The notes under the pieces: model-generated
The model's database searches: none
Told to the model about the DNA's origin: nothing
What the model saw: only the letters and a program-made list of their open reading frames with translations
Position numbers and translations under genes: made by a program
Assembly (NCBI GenBank): GCA_003862155.1
Contig: QOUV01000006.1
Location: 1 to 64,000, forward strand
Direction of reading: 5' to 3'
DNA length: 64,000 bases
From: Lachnospiraceae bacterium
GTDB taxonomy: Bacteria; Bacillota; Clostridia; Lachnospirales; Lachnospiraceae
In this document: positions 32,852 through 39,982 of the stretch, piece by piece
Layout of the letters: each line of letters begins with the position of its first letter
How positions within the stretch are numbered: position 1 is the stretch's first letter

Positions 32852-33795
32852 ATATCATCATTAAGAATCAAATTCTTTTGCACCCTGTATTCTGTCAGCG
32901 TCTTCGCCTTCAAAAGTTTTTTGATATACCTATCCCCACCAGAAAAATTTCGTGCCAGATATGTCCAGAGCTCTTTCATTTTAAAGAGTACATTTCTTTC
33001 AGATTTGAGGTGCTCGGTATAAGCTGCTTCGAGTTCGTTGATAAACGTCCTTAGTTCGTCAATCGTCATTGCTTTCCCACCTTTGATCTGTCGCGCAAGT
33101 GATGGGTCAGCTAAAAGACCGCGACCAATCATCACACCTGATAAATTATGAAATCCGATTGTAATCTGGTTGTAATCATTTAAGTTAAAAATATTTCCGT
33201 TGTAGCATACTGGTACGGTGGAGGCGTTTAGCGCCTTTTCAAAGGTATCGAGATGTGGAGAACCATTGTAGTATTCTTCCCTGACCCGCGGATGAATGAT
33301 CAGTTCCTTGAATGGAAACTTATTGTAGATTTCAGTCAGCCTCTCCATCTCACTGGGATTTGAAAATCCAATTCTTGTTTTTACGGATATGAGTTTTGCC
33401 TCGTCACCTAGTGCATCAAATACCTGGTCAAAAAATTCTTCGAGCTTGTCCGGATAGATGAGAAATCCAGCTCCGCGGCCTTTTGCAGTTACTGTTCCAG
33501 ACGGGCAGCCGAGATTTAAATTTATTTCTTCATAGCCGAACTCACGCAATTTTTTAAAAATCCAGATGAAATTCTCTGCTCTGTTCGTAAGTACCTGTGG
33601 CACGAGTCTGATCCCGCTGTTGTTTTCCGGATAAATGTCACACAGGTCTCTTCTTTTCACGTTGTTATTTGAATATATCCCAATGAACGGTGAAAAATAG
33701 CAGTCTGCCCCGCCGAAATACTTATGGTGCAGATTGCGGAATATGTAGTTTGTGATGCCCTCCATCGGAGCGGCTTCGAGTGTTATATTTTTCAT
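32845..33795 (-). CDS. tRNA-dihydrouridine synthase family protein
   Basis: A 316-residue FMN enzyme that reduces uridine in tRNA. Family motifs: LEAAPMEGITNYIFR at the start, NLNLGCPSGTVTAKGRGAGF with the catalytic cysteine, LISVKTRIGF, LIIHPRVREEYY, and GVMIGRGLLADPSL in the phosphate loop. I start it at ATG 33795 because homology begins there; the frame is open further upstream but unsupported. No ribosome site is seen. An extended -10 (TGATAAAAT, 33803-33811, minus strand) ends about 7 bases before the ATG, so this mRNA may be leaderless. Which uridine it modifies is unknown. Confidence 0.88.
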   Translation of the reverse strand: MKNITLEAAPMEGITNYIFRNLHHKYFGGADCYFSPFIGIYSNNNVKRRDLCDIYPENNSGIRLVPQVLTNRAENFIWIFKKLREFGYEEINLNLGCPSGTVTAKGRGAGFLIYPDKLEEFFDQVFDALGDEAKLISVKTRIGFSNPSEMERLTEIYNKFPFKELIIHPRVREEYYNGSPHLDTFEKALNASTVPVCYNGNIFNLNDYNQITIGFHNLSGVMIGRGLLADPSLARQIKGGKAMTIDELRTFINELEAAYTEHLKSERNVLFKMKELWTYLARNFSGGDRYIKKLLKAKTLTEYRVQKNLILNDDMI

Positions 33796-33890
33796 GCAGA
33801 TTATTTTATCATAGAATTCATACAATAGTAAATCAGTGTGACTTCTGTCCGTTTTTCTGCTAAAATGATTCGCAGAAAAGAGGAAAACAG

Positions 33891-34481
33891 ATGTCATCAT
33901 TTTTTCCATTTTATTGTGATATAGAGGGCAGGAGATGGCTTTTGGTCGGCGGTGGAAGAGTCGCGGCTGGCAAGTTCAGGCGGCTTCTGCAGTTTACTGA
34001 CGAGATAACAGTTGTTGCTCCGGAGATTGCGGACGAGATAAAAAAGTCGGCGGGTTCTCAGACGGTTCTTATTGAAAGAGACTTCGAGCTGGACAATCTC
34101 TGTGGTGTCGATTTTGTTGTGGCAGCATCGGACGACAAATCCCTGAATGGACGCATTGCTGCCGAGTGCAGGCACCGCCACATCCCGGTGAACTCTGTCG
34201 ACGACACGCCGAACTGTGATTTTATTTTTCCAGCCATCATTAAAAAAGGCGACCTTACCGTAAGCATTTCTTCAGGCGGCGCAAGCCCCGCTTATGCAGC
34301 TCTTTTAAAAAAGCAGATCGCAGAAATAATTCCTGAGAACATAGACGAAATACTTGAAAAGATGCTTAAACTCAGGAAGACAGTTCCGGAAAAATATCCG
34401 GAATTGGATCAGCACGAGAGAAGCAAACTCTATAAAAAGGAACTTATCACGATGCTTTCTGGTGAAGGTGACATTCAATAA
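33891..34481 (+). CDS. Precorrin-2 dehydrogenase (siroheme synthesis, SirC/Met8-like)
   Basis: A 196-residue NAD-dependent enzyme that oxidises precorrin-2 to sirohydrochlorin. The N-terminal Rossmann fold is WLLVGGGRVAAGKFRRLL. FVVAASDDKSLNGRIAAEC and IPVNSVDDTPNCDFIFPA follow, then the active-site region LTVSISSGGASPAYA. The length resembles stand-alone dehydrogenases (YlnF/SirC type), so the ferrochelatase step may need a partner. The product, siroheme, is the cofactor of the sulfite reductase at 38607, which explains its place at the head of the sulfur island. AGAGGA precedes ATG 33891. Confidence 0.87.
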   Translation: MSSFFPFYCDIEGRRWLLVGGGRVAAGKFRRLLQFTDEITVVAPEIADEIKKSAGSQTVLIERDFELDNLCGVDFVVAASDDKSLNGRIAAECRHRHIPVNSVDDTPNCDFIFPAIIKKGDLTVSISSGGASPAYAALLKKQIAEIIPENIDEILEKMLKLRKTVPEKYPELDQHERSKLYKKELITMLSGEGDIQ

Positions 34482-34532
34482 TAGGCTTCAGATTTTTTAC
34501 GAAATCAATCATTTTTTATGAAGGCAAGACAA

Positions 34533-35432
34533 ATGACATTACAGCAGCTTAATTATGTGGTAAAAATAGCAGAGACCAAGTCCATGAACAAGGCCGCGAA
34601 GGAACTCTTTGTGACCCAGTCCGCGCTCTCAAGCACAATAAAACTGCTCGAAGAGGAGCTGGGCACGCACATATTTATCAGGTCGAACAGAGGGATGGTG
34701 CTGACTTCCGACGGCGAGAAATTTTTGCAGTATGCAAAAGAGATAGTAAAACTCTCCGATATGGTAAGCGAGCATTTCAGCAGGGAAAAGCGAAAGACTT
34801 ATTTCAGCGTTTCGATGCAGCACTATTCGTTCGCGGTCGAGGCCTTTGTGAAGCTCGCCGCGGAGCTCGATATCGACAGCTACGACTTAGCTGTGCACGA
34901 GACTATGACAGCGCGCGTCATGGAAAATGTCCGCGACATGAGAAGCGAGCTCGGCGTCATGTATCTTGACGATGCGAACAGGGCCCCGCTGACGAAGACC
35001 TTCAAGGAGTACGACCTCGAATTCACACCGCTCTTCGACTGCCCGGTCTACGTATTTTTAAATAAAGACCATCCACTCGCAAAAGAAAAAAAGATAAGTT
35101 TCGACGAGCTTGCTGACTACCCATGCCTCTCATTCGATCAGGGCGAGAACAACGCTTTTTACCTTTCGGAGGAAGTCCTCAGCACCAAACATTATCCGCG
35201 GATCGTCCGTGCAAACGACAGAGCCTCGATGATCGACCTGATGATCGGCCTCAATGGCTATACACTCTGTTCCGGAATCATCGTAGACGACATCAATGAC
35301 GGGCGATTCACGGCAGTGCCATTCGACAGCGATGATGTGATGACGATAGGATACATCAGAAGGAAAAATATCCCACTGAGCGATCTGGCGAAGAGATACA
35401 TCGAACTTTTGAAGTCGTATCACAAAGAATAA
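34533..35432 (+). CDS. LysR-family regulator, probable sulfur-assimilation control
   Basis: A 299-residue LysR-type regulator. The winged helix-turn-helix is MTLQQLNYVVKIAETKSMNK then AAKELFVTQSALSSTIKLLE. The rest is the usual two-lobed effector domain. I prefer ATG 34533, which gives the canonical N-terminus and has AAGG 8 bases before it; ATG 34518 has no site. It lies between siroheme synthesis and the two sulfur operons, both of which carry the same 29-bp box upstream of their -35. By analogy with CysB/CysL-type regulators an O-acetylserine-like ligand is possible, but this is inference. Confidence 0.85.
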   Translation: MTLQQLNYVVKIAETKSMNKAAKELFVTQSALSSTIKLLEEELGTHIFIRSNRGMVLTSDGEKFLQYAKEIVKLSDMVSEHFSREKRKTYFSVSMQHYSFAVEAFVKLAAELDIDSYDLAVHETMTARVMENVRDMRSELGVMYLDDANRAPLTKTFKEYDLEFTPLFDCPVYVFLNKDHPLAKEKKISFDELADYPCLSFDQGENNAFYLSEEVLSTKHYPRIVRANDRASMIDLMIGLNGYTLCSGIIVDDINDGRFTAVPFDSDDVMTIGYIRRKNIPLSDLAKRYIELLKSYHKE

Positions 35433-35733
35433 ATAAGAGACGGTCCATATTCATTGACACATTTGACTTCCGAAGGCCTTATGTGTGAAAATTTCCAGCT
35501 CCGCGAAATTACCAGATTTGTAGGTTTTGATACAATTCACCCAGGAACGACACTCATGTGAGAATCTTACGAAATGAGGAGTCAGCCAGAGCGGACACTC
35601 CGAGACACCGCGTTCAGTGGAATGAAGTCCTGCCAGAGCGGACAGAAAAATCCTAATGAGCTTCGCCGCCCTATCTGCTCCTCCGCGTCTTCGTTTACGC
35701 CCTCCGTGTCCGCTCTGGTGTCAATTCCCCGCT
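35433..35733. repeat. Gene-free stretch with two direct and one inverted 12-13 bp repeats
   Basis: CCAGAGCGGACAC occurs at 35586-35598, CCAGAGCGGACA again at 35633-35644, and the inverted GTGTCCGCTCTGG at 35707-35719. Either left copy can pair with the right copy, but not both at once. Local hairpins (GGAGT/ACTCC around 35579-35602, GTCC/GGAC around 35627-35642) enclose each left copy. No open reading frame and no known riboswitch motif is visible. It lies upstream of the operon A promoter, so it is not part of that mRNA. Confidence 0.5.
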
Positions 35734-35762
35734 ATAACTAAAATCAATAACCAGTTATAACA
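35734..35762 (+). promoter_or_regulatory. 29-bp regulator box upstream of operon A
   Basis: It starts TATAACTAAAA and ends TAACCAGTTATAAC. It is identical at 22 of 29 positions to 39861-39889 upstream of operon B, and both lie exactly 9 bases before their -35. The position and dyad-like ATAAC...GTTAT content suit a LysR-type activator. Confidence 0.65.
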
Positions 35763-35771
35763 CAAAACTGT

Positions 35772-35801
35772 TATACAAATTCATACTAAAATAGTATGAT
35801 A
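35772..35801 (+). promoter_or_regulatory. Promoter of operon A with overlapping palindrome
   Basis: TTATAC (35772-35777), an 18-bp spacer and TATGAT (35796-35801). A perfect palindrome, CATACTA-AAA-TAGTATG (35783-35799), covers the spacer and most of the -10. This is a typical place for a repressor, perhaps an Rrf2/CymR-type one. Confidence 0.6.
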
Positions 35802-35839
35802 AGTAGTAATTAAACGAGACCAAAGAAATGGAGGCTTGA

Positions 35840-37072
35840 ATGGAATTTAATACTAAGCTTCTGCATGGAAAAACAGTTACGGATTACCCGTACGGTGCGA
35901 CGGTCCCGCCGATAAGCCAGGTTACTGCTTTTAAGTTTGATACGGCAGAGGAGCAGGAGAAGGTCTTCCACCACAAGGCAGCGGGCTTTGCCTACAGCAG
36001 GGTTGGAAATCCTACGGTTGCAGCGTTTGAGCAGAGGATGAATGAGCTTGAAGGCGGAAATGCAGCTATAGCGTGTTCATCAGGAATGAGTGCCATTACG
36101 CTCGCACTTTTAAATATGCTCTGTGCCGGAGATGAGATCATAGCAGGAAGCGGCCTCTATGGAGGCAGCATCGACCTGTTCGAAGACTTGACGAAGCTCG
36201 GGATAAAGACAAGATATGTAAGACATGTGAATGTGGAGGAGATCGAGCCGCTGATAAATGAGCACACGAGGCTTATCTATGGCGAGGTTATTGGGAATCC
36301 GGGACTCGATGTCATGGATATAAAGGCAGTCGCAGACTTAGCGCACAGCCATGGGCTTCCGCTTATGACGGATTCGACCACAGCCACTCCTTACATTATA
36401 AATCCTCTGAAGCTCGGAGCCAATATCGTGGTTCACTCGAGCTCGAAGTACATAAACGGCGGAGGAAATTCGATAAGCGGAGTGATCGTCGATGGAGCCG
36501 GATTTGACTGGGATTTTGACAAGTTCAAGGCACTAGACGGCTACAGGAAGTTCGGGCCTCTCGCCTATACGATAAGGCTTCGGACAGACATCTGGGAGAA
36601 CCTCGGAAGCTGTCTTTCGCCGTTTAATGCGTTTATGAATATCATCGGAATGGAGACACTTGGACTTCGGATGGAGCGGATCTGTTCTAACGCTTCAAAG
36701 CTTGCGACGGCACTTGATCAGATTCCGGGCATCAGGGTAAATTACCTGACGCTTCCGGGAAACCCTTACAAAGGACTCGTTGACAGACAGTTCGGAGGAA
36801 AGGGCGGGGGAATCCTGACATTCCGCGCCGGCTCGAAGGAGAAGGCATTTAAGATTTTAAATAATCTGCAGTATGTCACAAAGGCAAGCAACATCGGAGA
36901 CCTGAGGACCTTAGCCATTCATCCGGCATCGACACTTTACATCAGAAGCAGCGAGGAACAGATGGCCGCGGCAGGCGTATTTGATGATACGATAAGAGTA
37001 AGCACCGGAATTGAAGATGCGACAGATCTTATAGAAGATTTCACAAGAGCTATAGAGCTCGCAGACAAATAA
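35840..37072 (+). CDS. O-acetylhomoserine sulfhydrylase-like PLP enzyme
   Basis: A 410-residue Cys/Met-metabolism PLP enzyme. The PLP lysine is in VVHSSSKYINGGGNS. Other family motifs are FAYSRVGNPTVAAFEQRM, ACSSGMSAITLALLNM and GSGLYGGSIDLFED. The closest functional group, judged by length and by the neighbours, is MetY, which makes homocysteine from O-acetylhomoserine and a sulfide source. Here the sulfur is probably handed over as a protein thiocarboxylate, because the next genes encode a ThiS-like carrier, its activating E1 and a JAMM peptidase, as in the Wolinella succinogenes pathway. GGAGG precedes ATG 35840. Confidence 0.88.
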   Translation: MEFNTKLLHGKTVTDYPYGATVPPISQVTAFKFDTAEEQEKVFHHKAAGFAYSRVGNPTVAAFEQRMNELEGGNAAIACSSGMSAITLALLNMLCAGDEIIAGSGLYGGSIDLFEDLTKLGIKTRYVRHVNVEEIEPLINEHTRLIYGEVIGNPGLDVMDIKAVADLAHSHGLPLMTDSTTATPYIINPLKLGANIVVHSSSKYINGGGNSISGVIVDGAGFDWDFDKFKALDGYRKFGPLAYTIRLRTDIWENLGSCLSPFNAFMNIIGMETLGLRMERICSNASKLATALDQIPGIRVNYLTLPGNPYKGLVDRQFGGKGGGILTFRAGSKEKAFKILNNLQYVTKASNIGDLRTLAIHPASTLYIRSSEEQMAAAGVFDDTIRVSTGIEDATDLIEDFTRAIELADK

Positions 37073-37107
37073 CTGACGAGAGCAGATAATTACATTGGAG
37101 GCAGAAA

Positions 37108-37314
37108 ATGAAGATTACAGTTGGTGGAGAAACAAAGGAAGTTAAAGACGGAATAACGATCAGTGAGCTTATCGAGCAGGAGAAGGTCGAGACACCTGAG
37201 TATGTCAGCGTCTCCGTAAATGAAGAGTTCGAGAAGAAGGAAAATTTTGCAGCGAGACAGTTGAAGGACGGCGACGTTGTTGAGTTTTTGTACTTCATGG
37301 GAGGTGGACAGTAA
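37108..37314 (+). CDS. ThiS/MoaD-like sulfur carrier ending GGGQ
   Basis: A 68-residue beta-grasp protein: MKITVGGETKEVKDG, VSVSVNEEFEKKE and, at the end, GDVVEFLYFMGGGQ. ThiS proteins end in GG, whose terminal carboxylate becomes a thiocarboxylate. Here an extra Gln follows the glycines, so the C-terminus must be trimmed before activation. The JAMM peptidase at 38154 is the obvious candidate. The Wolinella homocysteine pathway carrier HcyS is likewise made with an extra C-terminal residue. TGGAGG precedes ATG 37108. The stop overlaps the next start by one base (TAATG). Confidence 0.87.
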   Translation: MKITVGGETKEVKDGITISELIEQEKVETPEYVSVSVNEEFEKKENFAARQLKDGDVVEFLYFMGGGQ

Positions 37315-38135
37315 TGCCGTTTACAAATGATCAGCTCGAGAGATATTCGAGACACATTATTTTAAAGGAGATCGGTGTAAAGGGCCAGAAGAAGCTTATG
37401 AACGGCAGTGTCCTTATCATTGGGGCCGGTGGACTTGGAGCTCCTGCAGCACTTTACTTAGCAGCCGCAGGTGTCGGAAAAATTGGAATAGTTGATGCTG
37501 ATGTAGTAGACCTTTCAAACCTTCAGAGGCAGGTAATTCATACGACAGCAGATGTCGGCAGACCAAAGGTCGAGTCGGCGGCTGAGAAGATGAAGGCCAT
37601 TAATCCTGACATCGAGGTAAAGACATACCAGGAATTTCTGGCATCAGATAACATTATGGATGTCATAAAGGACTACGATTTCGTCCTCGATGGCACGGAC
37701 AATTTCCCTGCGAAATTTCTTATAAATGATGCCTGCGTCATGGCAGACAAGCCATTTTCACATGCGGGAATACTCAGGTTTAAAGGTCAGCTGATGACAG
37801 TTATCCCACACGAGAGCCCATGCTATCGCTGCGTATTCAAGGAGATGCCTCCGAAGAACGCGATCCCGTCCTGCAAAGAGGCAGGAGTAGTAGGAGCCAT
37901 GGCAGGTGTCATCGGATCCCTTCAGGCGCTTGAAGCTGTAAAGTTCCTGACAGGTGCAGGAGAGCTTCTTACAGGAAAGCTTCTGACATTCGATGCGCTT
38001 ACTATGAGCTTCCACACCGTAAAGCTTCCGCCGAGAGGTGACGGATGCGCAGTATGCTCCGATCATCCGACGATCACAAAGCTTGTAGACTATGAGCAGG
38101 TGGCCTGCGATTTTGATCCAAAGCATCCAGTCTGA
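37314..38135 (+). CDS. ThiF/MoeB-like E1 enzyme (sulfur-carrier adenylyltransferase)
   Basis: A 273-residue protein that should adenylate the carrier's C-terminus. The nucleotide site is VLIIGAGGLGAPAALYLAAA. DADVVDLSNLQRQVIH is the classic E1 signature. The active-site cysteine region is IPSCKEAGVVGAMAG. The zinc ligands are CYRC near residue 164 and CAVC near 244. There is no rhodanese domain, so sulfur must come from another donor, perhaps sulfide or the TusA-like protein of the same operon. It is coupled by one base to the carrier gene. Confidence 0.92.
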   Translation: MPFTNDQLERYSRHIILKEIGVKGQKKLMNGSVLIIGAGGLGAPAALYLAAAGVGKIGIVDADVVDLSNLQRQVIHTTADVGRPKVESAAEKMKAINPDIEVKTYQEFLASDNIMDVIKDYDFVLDGTDNFPAKFLINDACVMADKPFSHAGILRFKGQLMTVIPHESPCYRCVFKEMPPKNAIPSCKEAGVVGAMAGVIGSLQALEAVKFLTGAGELLTGKLLTFDALTMSFHTVKLPPRGDGCAVCSDHPTITKLVDYEQVACDFDPKHPV

Positions 38136-38153
38136 AAGACAGGAAGTGTTCTT

Positions 38154-38570
38154 ATGAAAATTACAATTAAAAAAAGCGACTATGAAAAAATACTCTCACA
38201 CGCCAGAAAAGAGCGCCCGGATGAGGCCTGCGGTCTGATCGGAGGAGTCGACAGAGAAGACGGCGTGCGCGAGATCAGAAAAGTATATCTTCTTACGAAT
38301 GTAGACCATACAAGCGAACATTTTTCGCTGGATCCGAAGGAGCAGCTTGCGGCGGTAAAGGATATGAGAGCAAACGGCCTGAAACCGCTCGGCAACTGGC
38401 ATTCACACCCGGCATCACCTTCGCGTTCATCACAGGAGGATATAAGGCTGGCTTTTGACAAGAAGGCCTCATATCTGATACTATCACTGATGGATGATAA
38501 CAATCCGGTTCTCAATTCTTTCCATGTCGAGGATGGAGTCTCGACGAAGGAATATCTCGAGATCGTATGA
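38154..38570 (+). CDS. JAMM/M67 metallopeptidase (carrier-trimming)
   Basis: A 138-residue Mpr1/Pad1-fold zinc peptidase. The JAMM motif is complete: an upstream glutamate in RPDEACGLIGG, and HSHPASPSRSSQED, which fits HxHPx6SxxD. In bacteria such stand-alone JAMM proteins are found beside ThiS-like carriers and remove residues after the diglycine. Here the carrier ends GGGQ, giving it a clear substrate. The gene follows the E1 by 18 bases; an AGGAAG site precedes ATG 38154. Confidence 0.9.
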   Translation: MKITIKKSDYEKILSHARKERPDEACGLIGGVDREDGVREIRKVYLLTNVDHTSEHFSLDPKEQLAAVKDMRANGLKPLGNWHSHPASPSRSSQEDIRLAFDKKASYLILSLMDDNNPVLNSFHVEDGVSTKEYLEIV

Positions 38571-38606
38571 TGAAAAGAAAAGCATGTTTGGAAAGAAGGT
38601 TTGTTT

Positions 38607-39509
38607 ATGGCAGCAGAGACACAGATTGATTTTGCTACACTGAAAAAAGGCGGCTGGATGCGCCAGAAGCAGAAGAACAAGTTCGCTCTTCGAATTCATG
38701 TGGTTGGAGGAACTCTTACGGCAGAGCAGCTGACAGGTATCCAGAAGGTCGCTGACAAATACGGCAGGGGCTATGTACATCTGACTGCGAGACAGTCGCT
38801 TGAAATCCCGTGGCTTGATATAAAAGACGTTGAAAACATTAAAAAGGATCTGGCCGAGTACGGCGTATCGCCTTCAGTCTGCGGCCCGCGTGTCAGAACG
38901 ACTACAGCCTGCCAGGGAAGCTGCACCTGCCCTTCAGCCTGCATAGATACCCAGGATATAGCGCAGAAGATCGACAAGAGGTATTTCGCCAGAGAGCTTC
39001 CGGGCAAGTTCAAGTTCGGCTGCACAGGCTGCCAGAACAACTGCCTTAAGACTGAGGAGAACGATATCGGTATCAAAGGCGGCGAGCGTGTCGAGTGGAT
39101 AGCAGACAAGTGCATCTCCTGTGGCGTCTGTGTCAAGGCCTGCAGATCTAATGCCATCACCTTGAAGGATGGAAAGATCACGATCGACAGAGACCTCTGC
39201 AACTACTGCGGCAGATGCGCGAAGGCCTGCCCGGTCGATGCTTACGAGGAGCATCCGGGATTTCTTATGTCCTGGGGCGGCCTCTATGGAAATCATTTCC
39301 ACAAGGGAAAGCCGATCGTTCCATTTTTCGAGAGCGAGGATACACTCTTCAAGCTCTGCGACGCCACGATCGATTTCTTCAAAAATAATGCGAAAGCCGG
39401 CGACAGACTCCAGTTCGCTATCGACAGATACGGCCAGGACAAGTTCGACGACATGATAAAGAAAGTTTACAACGAAAGTGAGAATAAAAAGGAGGAAGCC
39501 GATGGCTGA
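38607..39509 (+). CDS. Siroheme/4Fe-4S sulfite reductase with ferredoxin domain
   Basis: A 300-residue single-subunit reductase, expected to reduce sulfite to sulfide with electrons from ferredoxin. The siroheme-4Fe4S ligands follow the C-x5-C and C-x3-C pattern: ACQGSCTC and GCTGCQNNCLK. Between residues about 165 and 220 is an inserted 2x[4Fe-4S] ferredoxin (CISCGVCVKAC and CNYCGRCAKACPVDA). This compact layout is like the small sulfite reductases of anaerobes (asrC-like or Fsr C-half) rather than CysI. AAGG at 38596-38599 selects ATG 38607. Siroheme supply is encoded at 33891. Confidence 0.87.
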   Translation: MAAETQIDFATLKKGGWMRQKQKNKFALRIHVVGGTLTAEQLTGIQKVADKYGRGYVHLTARQSLEIPWLDIKDVENIKKDLAEYGVSPSVCGPRVRTTTACQGSCTCPSACIDTQDIAQKIDKRYFARELPGKFKFGCTGCQNNCLKTEENDIGIKGGERVEWIADKCISCGVCVKACRSNAITLKDGKITIDRDLCNYCGRCAKACPVDAYEEHPGFLMSWGGLYGNHFHKGKPIVPFFESEDTLFKLCDATIDFFKNNAKAGDRLQFAIDRYGQDKFDDMIKKVYNESENKKEEADG

Positions 39510-39762
39510 TACATCAGATATTAAAATAGACGAGACAGTTGATATAACAGATGTTGTCTGCCCTGTCACCTTCGTAAAGACAAAGGTGGCTTTAGAGGAA
39601 ATGGATGACGGTCAGGTGCTCTCAGTTCACATGAACGATGGCGAGCCCGTACAGAACGTACCGAGAAGCGTCAAGGAAGAGGGACATCAGATCTTAAAGC
39701 TTATAGACAACAACGATGGTACATATGATCTGCTCGTAAGAAAAGTAGAAGACGACGAATAA
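39502..39762 (+). CDS. TusA-like sulfurtransferase with CPVT active site
   Basis: An 86-residue protein of the TusA/SirA/YeeD fold. The active-site cysteine is in DVVCPVTFVKTKVALEEM; usual TusA proteins read CPxP, so the second proline is replaced by threonine. The rest (LSVHMNDGEPVQNVPRSV, HQILKL) is typical. TusA proteins relay persulfide sulfur, so it may pass sulfur to the carrier/E1 pair. AAGGAGG at 39489-39495 selects ATG 39502. The gene overlaps the sulfite reductase end by 8 bases. Confidence 0.87.
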   Translation: MADTSDIKIDETVDITDVVCPVTFVKTKVALEEMDDGQVLSVHMNDGEPVQNVPRSVKEEGHQILKLIDNNDGTYDLLVRKVEDDE

Positions 39763-39785
39763 TAAAAATCCTTATATAAATCCTG

Positions 39786-39822
39786 AAAACCGCTGGTGGA
39801 TATTTCCACTGGCGGTTTTTTT
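39786..39822 (+). terminator. Terminator of operon A
   Basis: AAAACCGCTGGTGGA and TCCACTGGCGGTTTT form a long stem (one mismatch) around TATT, followed by a run of T. It separates operon A from operon B. Confidence 0.9.
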
Positions 39823-39860
39823 GCAGATGAATTGCCCTGGCCGAAAACACGCACGAGTGT

Positions 39861-39889
39861 TATAAGAAAAACTTCTAACCAGATATAAC
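39861..39889 (+). promoter_or_regulatory. 29-bp regulator box upstream of operon B
   Basis: It starts TATAAGAAAAA and ends TAACCAGATATAAC. It is the partner of the box at 35734-35762, with the same length, a conserved TAACCAG core and the same 9-base distance to the -35. Confidence 0.65.
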
Positions 39890-39898
39890 ATATAAATA

Positions 39899-39928
39899 TT
39901 ACCTGATTAGTAGGAAATAAGATATAAT
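39899..39928 (+). promoter_or_regulatory. Promoter of operon B
   Basis: TTACCT (39899-39904), an 18-bp spacer and TATAAT (39923-39928). The same spacer length occurs at operon A. The poor -35 suits an activator-dependent promoter. Confidence 0.65.
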
Positions 39929-39982
39929 ACAAAGCATATCAAACAAGTAGGATTTATATGAATAAAGAAAAGGAGGTACACC

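Noticed and set aside
33796..33909. Upstream extension of the dus reading frame
   Set aside because: It runs into the divergent precorrin-2 dehydrogenase gene, and homology begins at ATG 33795.
35433..35733. SAM or other S-box riboswitch for the sulfur genes
   Set aside because: The conserved S-box core is absent and the operon A promoter lies downstream of the stretch.
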